This document shows, piece after piece, positions 5,998 through 8,229 of a stretch of DNA of 8,229 nt (position 1 is the stretch's first letter; each line of letters starts with the position of its first letter). The stretch covers positions 1-8,229 of the forward strand of contig CAZYPK010000197.1 in NCBI GenBank assembly GCA_964649195.1, in the 5' to 3' direction. A program made the position numbers and the translations under genes. This DNA is from JTS-RE9 sp964649195 (lineage in GTDB: Bacteria > Planctomycetota > Phycisphaerae > Phycisphaerales > Phycisphaeraceae). A model generated the notes under the pieces. It was not told the origin of the DNA, searched no databases, and saw only the letters and a list, made by a program, of their open reading frames with translations.

Positions 5998-7914
5998 ATG
6001 ACCGCCGCCCCCACCAAAGCCTACGACGCCAACGCCATCTCCGTCCTCGAAGGCCTCGAGCCCGTCCGCAAACGCCCCGGCATGTACATCGGCGGTGTCT
6101 CCTCCGCCGGCCTGCATCACCTGGTCTGGGAAATCCTCGACAACTGCATCGACGAGGCGATGAACGGCCACGCCGGCGACATCAACGTCACCCTCCACGC
6201 CGACGGCTCCACCGTCACCATCGCCGACAACGGACGCGGCATCCCCGTCGAAAAACACCCCGTCGCCAAGCGGTCCACCCTCGAAGTCGTCCTCTGCACC
6301 CTCCATGCAGGCGGCAAGTTCGAAGGCCAGAACTACAAAACCTCCGGCGGCCTCCACGGCGTCGGCGCCTCCGTCGTCAACGCACTTTCCAAATCGCTCA
6401 CCGCACAGGTCAAACGCGACGGCTCGCTCTACGAACAACACTTCGCCAAGGGCATCCCCAAAGCCCCCGTCAAAAAGGTCGGCCCCGCGCGAGGCACAGG
6501 CACCACCATCACCTTCCACCCCGATGCCACCATCTTCCCCAAAATCGAATTCGATCCCGCCACCATCAAGGATCGCATCGAGATCGCCAGCTACCTGCAC
6601 AAAGGCGTGAAGTTCACCTTCAATGATGAAACCGGCAAGCAGAAGTATGCCTTCGATCACAAGGATGGCCTGGCGGATTACCTCAAGAAAATCCTCGCTG
6701 ATCGCCAGGCCAAGTCCGTTCACGAACAGGCGTTCCTCGTCGAGAAGGAAAACGGCCTGCGCCTCGAAGGCATTTTGCAGTGGACCGAATCGACCGATGA
6801 ACATGTCCGCTCCTACGTCAACGGCATCCCCACTTCCGCAGGTGGCACCCACGAGAACGGCTTCAAATCCGGCCTCGGCAAAGCGATCCGCAACTACATC
6901 GAAACCCACAACCTCCAGCCCAAAGGCATCACGCTCACCGCCGAGGATGTCCGCGAAGGCATCGTCGGCGTCCTCTCCATCTTCATCCCCGAACCGCAGT
7001 TCCAGGGCCAGACCAAGGAACGCCTGAACAACCCTGAAACGCAGGCCCAGGTCGATGCGGTCATCCGTCCCGCGCTCGAGCAGTGGCTCAACAACAATCG
7101 CACCGTCGCCGAGTCGATCATCGCCCGCATCATCCTCTCGGCCCGCGCCCGCGCCGCCTCCCGCGCCGCGGCACAGGTCACGCGCAAGACGGCGACCACT
7201 GGCCGCACCACGCTGCCCGGCAAACTCAGCGACTGCTCCAATCCCGATGCCCCCGACAGCGAACTTTTCATCGTCGAAGGCGATTCCGCAGGCGGCTCCG
7301 CCAAGCAAGGCCGCGACCGCGTCAGGCAGGCCATTCTTCCGCTGCGTGGCAAGGTTCTTAACACCGAACAGGCCACGCTCGCCAAGGTGCTCGAGAACAA
7401 GGAACTGTCCGACCTCGTCACTGCCCTGGGCTGCGGTCTGGGCAAGAACTTCGATCCTTCGCGCCTTCGCTATGGCAAGCTCATCCTGCTCATGGATGCC
7501 GACTCCGATGGTCACCACATCGCCACGCTTTTGCTCACCTTCATCTACCGCTTCATGCGCGAGCTGATCACGCTGGGGCATGTTTATCTGGCTCAGCCGC
7601 CGCTCTATCGCATCGACATCGGCAAGGAAACGCACTGGGCCAAGGACGATGCGGACAAGGTTCGCATCCTGAAAAAGTTCGAGAACAGCCGCTCGACGCC
7701 GGAGATGACCCGCTTCAAAGGTCTGGGCGAAATGTCCCCGCCGGTGCTCTGGTCCACGACGATGGACCCGAAAAAGCGAAGGCTGCTGAAGGTGGAGATC
7801 GTCGATCAGCTCGAAACCGACCGCGTGATTGCCGAGCTGATGGGCAAGGATGCGTCGGCCAGGTTCCGTTTCATCATGGACCGCGCCGAGGAGGCGGAAG
7901 AGTTGGATGTGTGA
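5998..7914 (+). CDS. parE: Type IIA topoisomerase ATPase subunit B, ParE-like
   Basis: A 638-residue ATPase/TOPRIM subunit, close to ParE length (E. coli 630) and lacking the extra domain of E. coli GyrB. The GHKL ATPase has E45 (general base) and N49 in WEILDNCIDEA, D77 in DNGRGIP, and TSGGLHGVGASVVNAL (115-130). The transducer domain carries the ATP-contacting lysine K339 in QTK. The TOPRIM domain has E427 in EGDSAGGSAKQG and the D500-A-D502-S-D504 metal site, followed by GHHIATLL. TRFKGLGEM (571-579) and TTMDP (587-591) form the tail region. DADSDG..HIATLL and RFKGLGEM are closer to ParE than to the GyrB forms DADVDG and QRYKGLGEM. It should pair with the ParC-like subunit upstream; the A-before-B order, with a toxin-antitoxin pair between them, is unusual. 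Start is ATG 5998. Type II B subunit is near certain; ParE versus GyrB about 70:30. Confidence 0.96.
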   Translation: MTAAPTKAYDANAISVLEGLEPVRKRPGMYIGGVSSAGLHHLVWEILDNCIDEAMNGHAGDINVTLHADGSTVTIADNGRGIPVEKHPVAKRSTLEVVLCTLHAGGKFEGQNYKTSGGLHGVGASVVNALSKSLTAQVKRDGSLYEQHFAKGIPKAPVKKVGPARGTGTTITFHPDATIFPKIEFDPATIKDRIEIASYLHKGVKFTFNDETGKQKYAFDHKDGLADYLKKILADRQAKSVHEQAFLVEKENGLRLEGILQWTESTDEHVRSYVNGIPTSAGGTHENGFKSGLGKAIRNYIETHNLQPKGITLTAEDVREGIVGVLSIFIPEPQFQGQTKERLNNPETQAQVDAVIRPALEQWLNNNRTVAESIIARIILSARARAASRAAAQVTRKTATTGRTTLPGKLSDCSNPDAPDSELFIVEGDSAGGSAKQGRDRVRQAILPLRGKVLNTEQATLAKVLENKELSDLVTALGCGLGKNFDPSRLRYGKLILLMDADSDGHHIATLLLTFIYRFMRELITLGHVYLAQPPLYRIDIGKETHWAKDDADKVRILKKFENSRSTPEMTRFKGLGEMSPPVLWSTTMDPKKRRLLKVEIVDQLETDRVIAELMGKDASARFRFIMDRAEEAEELDV

Positions 7915-7952
7915 TGGCCGGGGTTGGATTCGGATGCTGCCACTTCAAAGCT

Positions 7953-7982
7953 CCAAATCACAAAATACAAATCTCAAACAAG
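7953..7982 (+). repeat. CA-rich dispersed repeat, copy 2
   Basis: AAATCACAAAATACAAATCT and the following CAAACAA repeat the 5948-5973 sequence in opposite orientation. The two copies therefore flank parE as an inverted pair. Nearby CTCCAAA motifs at about 7951 and 7983 suggest the unit is part of a longer degenerate CA-rich family. Confidence 0.7.
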
Positions 7983-8023
7983 CTCCAAACAAGGCGGAAT
8001 CAATTCAAAATCTGAGTTTCGCT

Positions 8024-8178
8024 TAAGCCCCGCCCGGAAGGGCGCGGGCCAAGAGGTGATCGATACGCGGCTTGTTTACGAATCACAACTCGATTTTTCG
8101 ATCCGAATTCGTCTTGTGAGCCTGGTATCCTCTGTTCATTGGGCACGCTTTGGCCCGCGCCCTTCCGGGCGGGGCTTA
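8024..8178. mobile_element. 155-bp element with perfect 29-bp inverted-repeat ends (MITE/BIME-like)
   Basis: The arms at 8024-8052 and 8150-8178 are exact reverse complements over 29 bp, enclosing 97 bp. The outer end reads TAAGCCCCGCCC. Each arm is itself nearly palindromic: CGCCC-GGAA-GGGCG with a longer stem carrying one bulge. The element could therefore fold as two separate hairpins, like paired REP sequences, or as one long stem. The interior has further short inverted repeats (8078-8083 with 8107-8112, 8083-8088 with 8114-8119, and TCGA-TTTT-TCGA at 8090-8101) and no reading frame. No target-site duplication is obvious. It may be a non-autonomous mobile or REP-pair element, or a structured RNA; mobility is inference. 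Confidence 0.6.
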
Positions 8179-8229
8179 GAAACTATCTCAAAACGCCGAA
8201 TCTTGCCGATGACTATCGGTGAACCCTTA

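Larger units (their letters stand above)
7915..8229. other. Non-coding end of window with repeats
   Basis: No gene is seen in the last 315 bp. It carries a CA-rich repeat (7953-7982) and a 155-bp element with long inverted-repeat ends (8024-8178). A small inverted repeat, CCGAT-GACT-ATCGG, lies at 8206-8219. No intrinsic terminator with a T-tract is evident for parE, although the GC-rich arm at 8024-8052 could act as a 3' hairpin. Confidence 0.6.

Noticed and set aside
5422..7635. A 737-codon open frame on the minus strand across hepT and parE
   Set aside because: It is antisense to parE and part of the toxin-antitoxin pair, which have clear family motifs. Its acidic Gly/Asp/Ala/Val-rich translation is what C-ending codons produce on the opposite strand.
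5974..7914. parE starting at GTG 5974
   Set aside because: That codon lies in the CA-rich repeat without a Shine-Dalgarno, whereas ATG 5998 has GGAG at good spacing.
8111..8131. Extended -10-like TGGTATCCT inside the long-arm element as an outward promoter
   Set aside because: There is no matching -35 at 16-18 bp and the hexamer match is only moderate, so it is not supported beyond chance.

Overview
The window looks like a chromosomal segment of a GC-rich bacterium, most likely a planctomycete (perhaps Phycisphaerae-like). I infer this from the style of the glycosyltransferase, the topoisomerase sequences and the short GC-rich hairpin repeats and CA-rich intergenic repeats, which resemble what I remember of planctomycete genomes. 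No marker gene here proves the assignment.

Layout, left to right. Two 20-bp tandem hairpin units (1-40) lie just past the end of a leftward GT4/glycogen-synthase-like glycosyltransferase (60-1502, minus). A stretch of about 550 bp without a convincing gene follows (1503-2053). Next is ruvC, the Holliday-junction resolvase (2054-2533, minus). A repeat-rich divergent intergenic region (2534-2742) separates it from a rightward topoisomerase locus. That locus holds a type IIA topoisomerase A subunit, ParC-like (2743-5235), a two-gene MNT/HEPN toxin-antitoxin module, mntA-hepT (5289-5931), and the matching B subunit, ParE-like (5998-7914). The window ends with a CA-rich repeat and a 155-bp element bounded by perfect 29-bp inverted repeats (8024-8178).

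How the parts relate. ParC and ParE should assemble into an A2B2 decatenase/relaxase. Features of both subunits favour topoisomerase IV over gyrase: DADSDG..HIATLL and RFKGLGEM in the B subunit, and no GyrA box in the first C-terminal blade of the A subunit. MntA (GSX10DXD nucleotidyltransferase) and HepT (RX4HXY HEPN ribonuclease) form a toxin-antitoxin pair. They overlap by 11 nt and sit exactly between the two topoisomerase genes, which is the most striking arrangement in the window. RuvC and topoisomerase IV both act on late chromosome processing, but they are divergently oriented and nothing shows co-regulation.

The second theme is small palindromic repeats. One perfect palindrome lies in frame inside the ParC C-terminal domain and resembles a mobile palindromic element that contributes to the protein. 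Others lie beside gene ends. None contains a transposase gene, so if mobile they depend on functions elsewhere.
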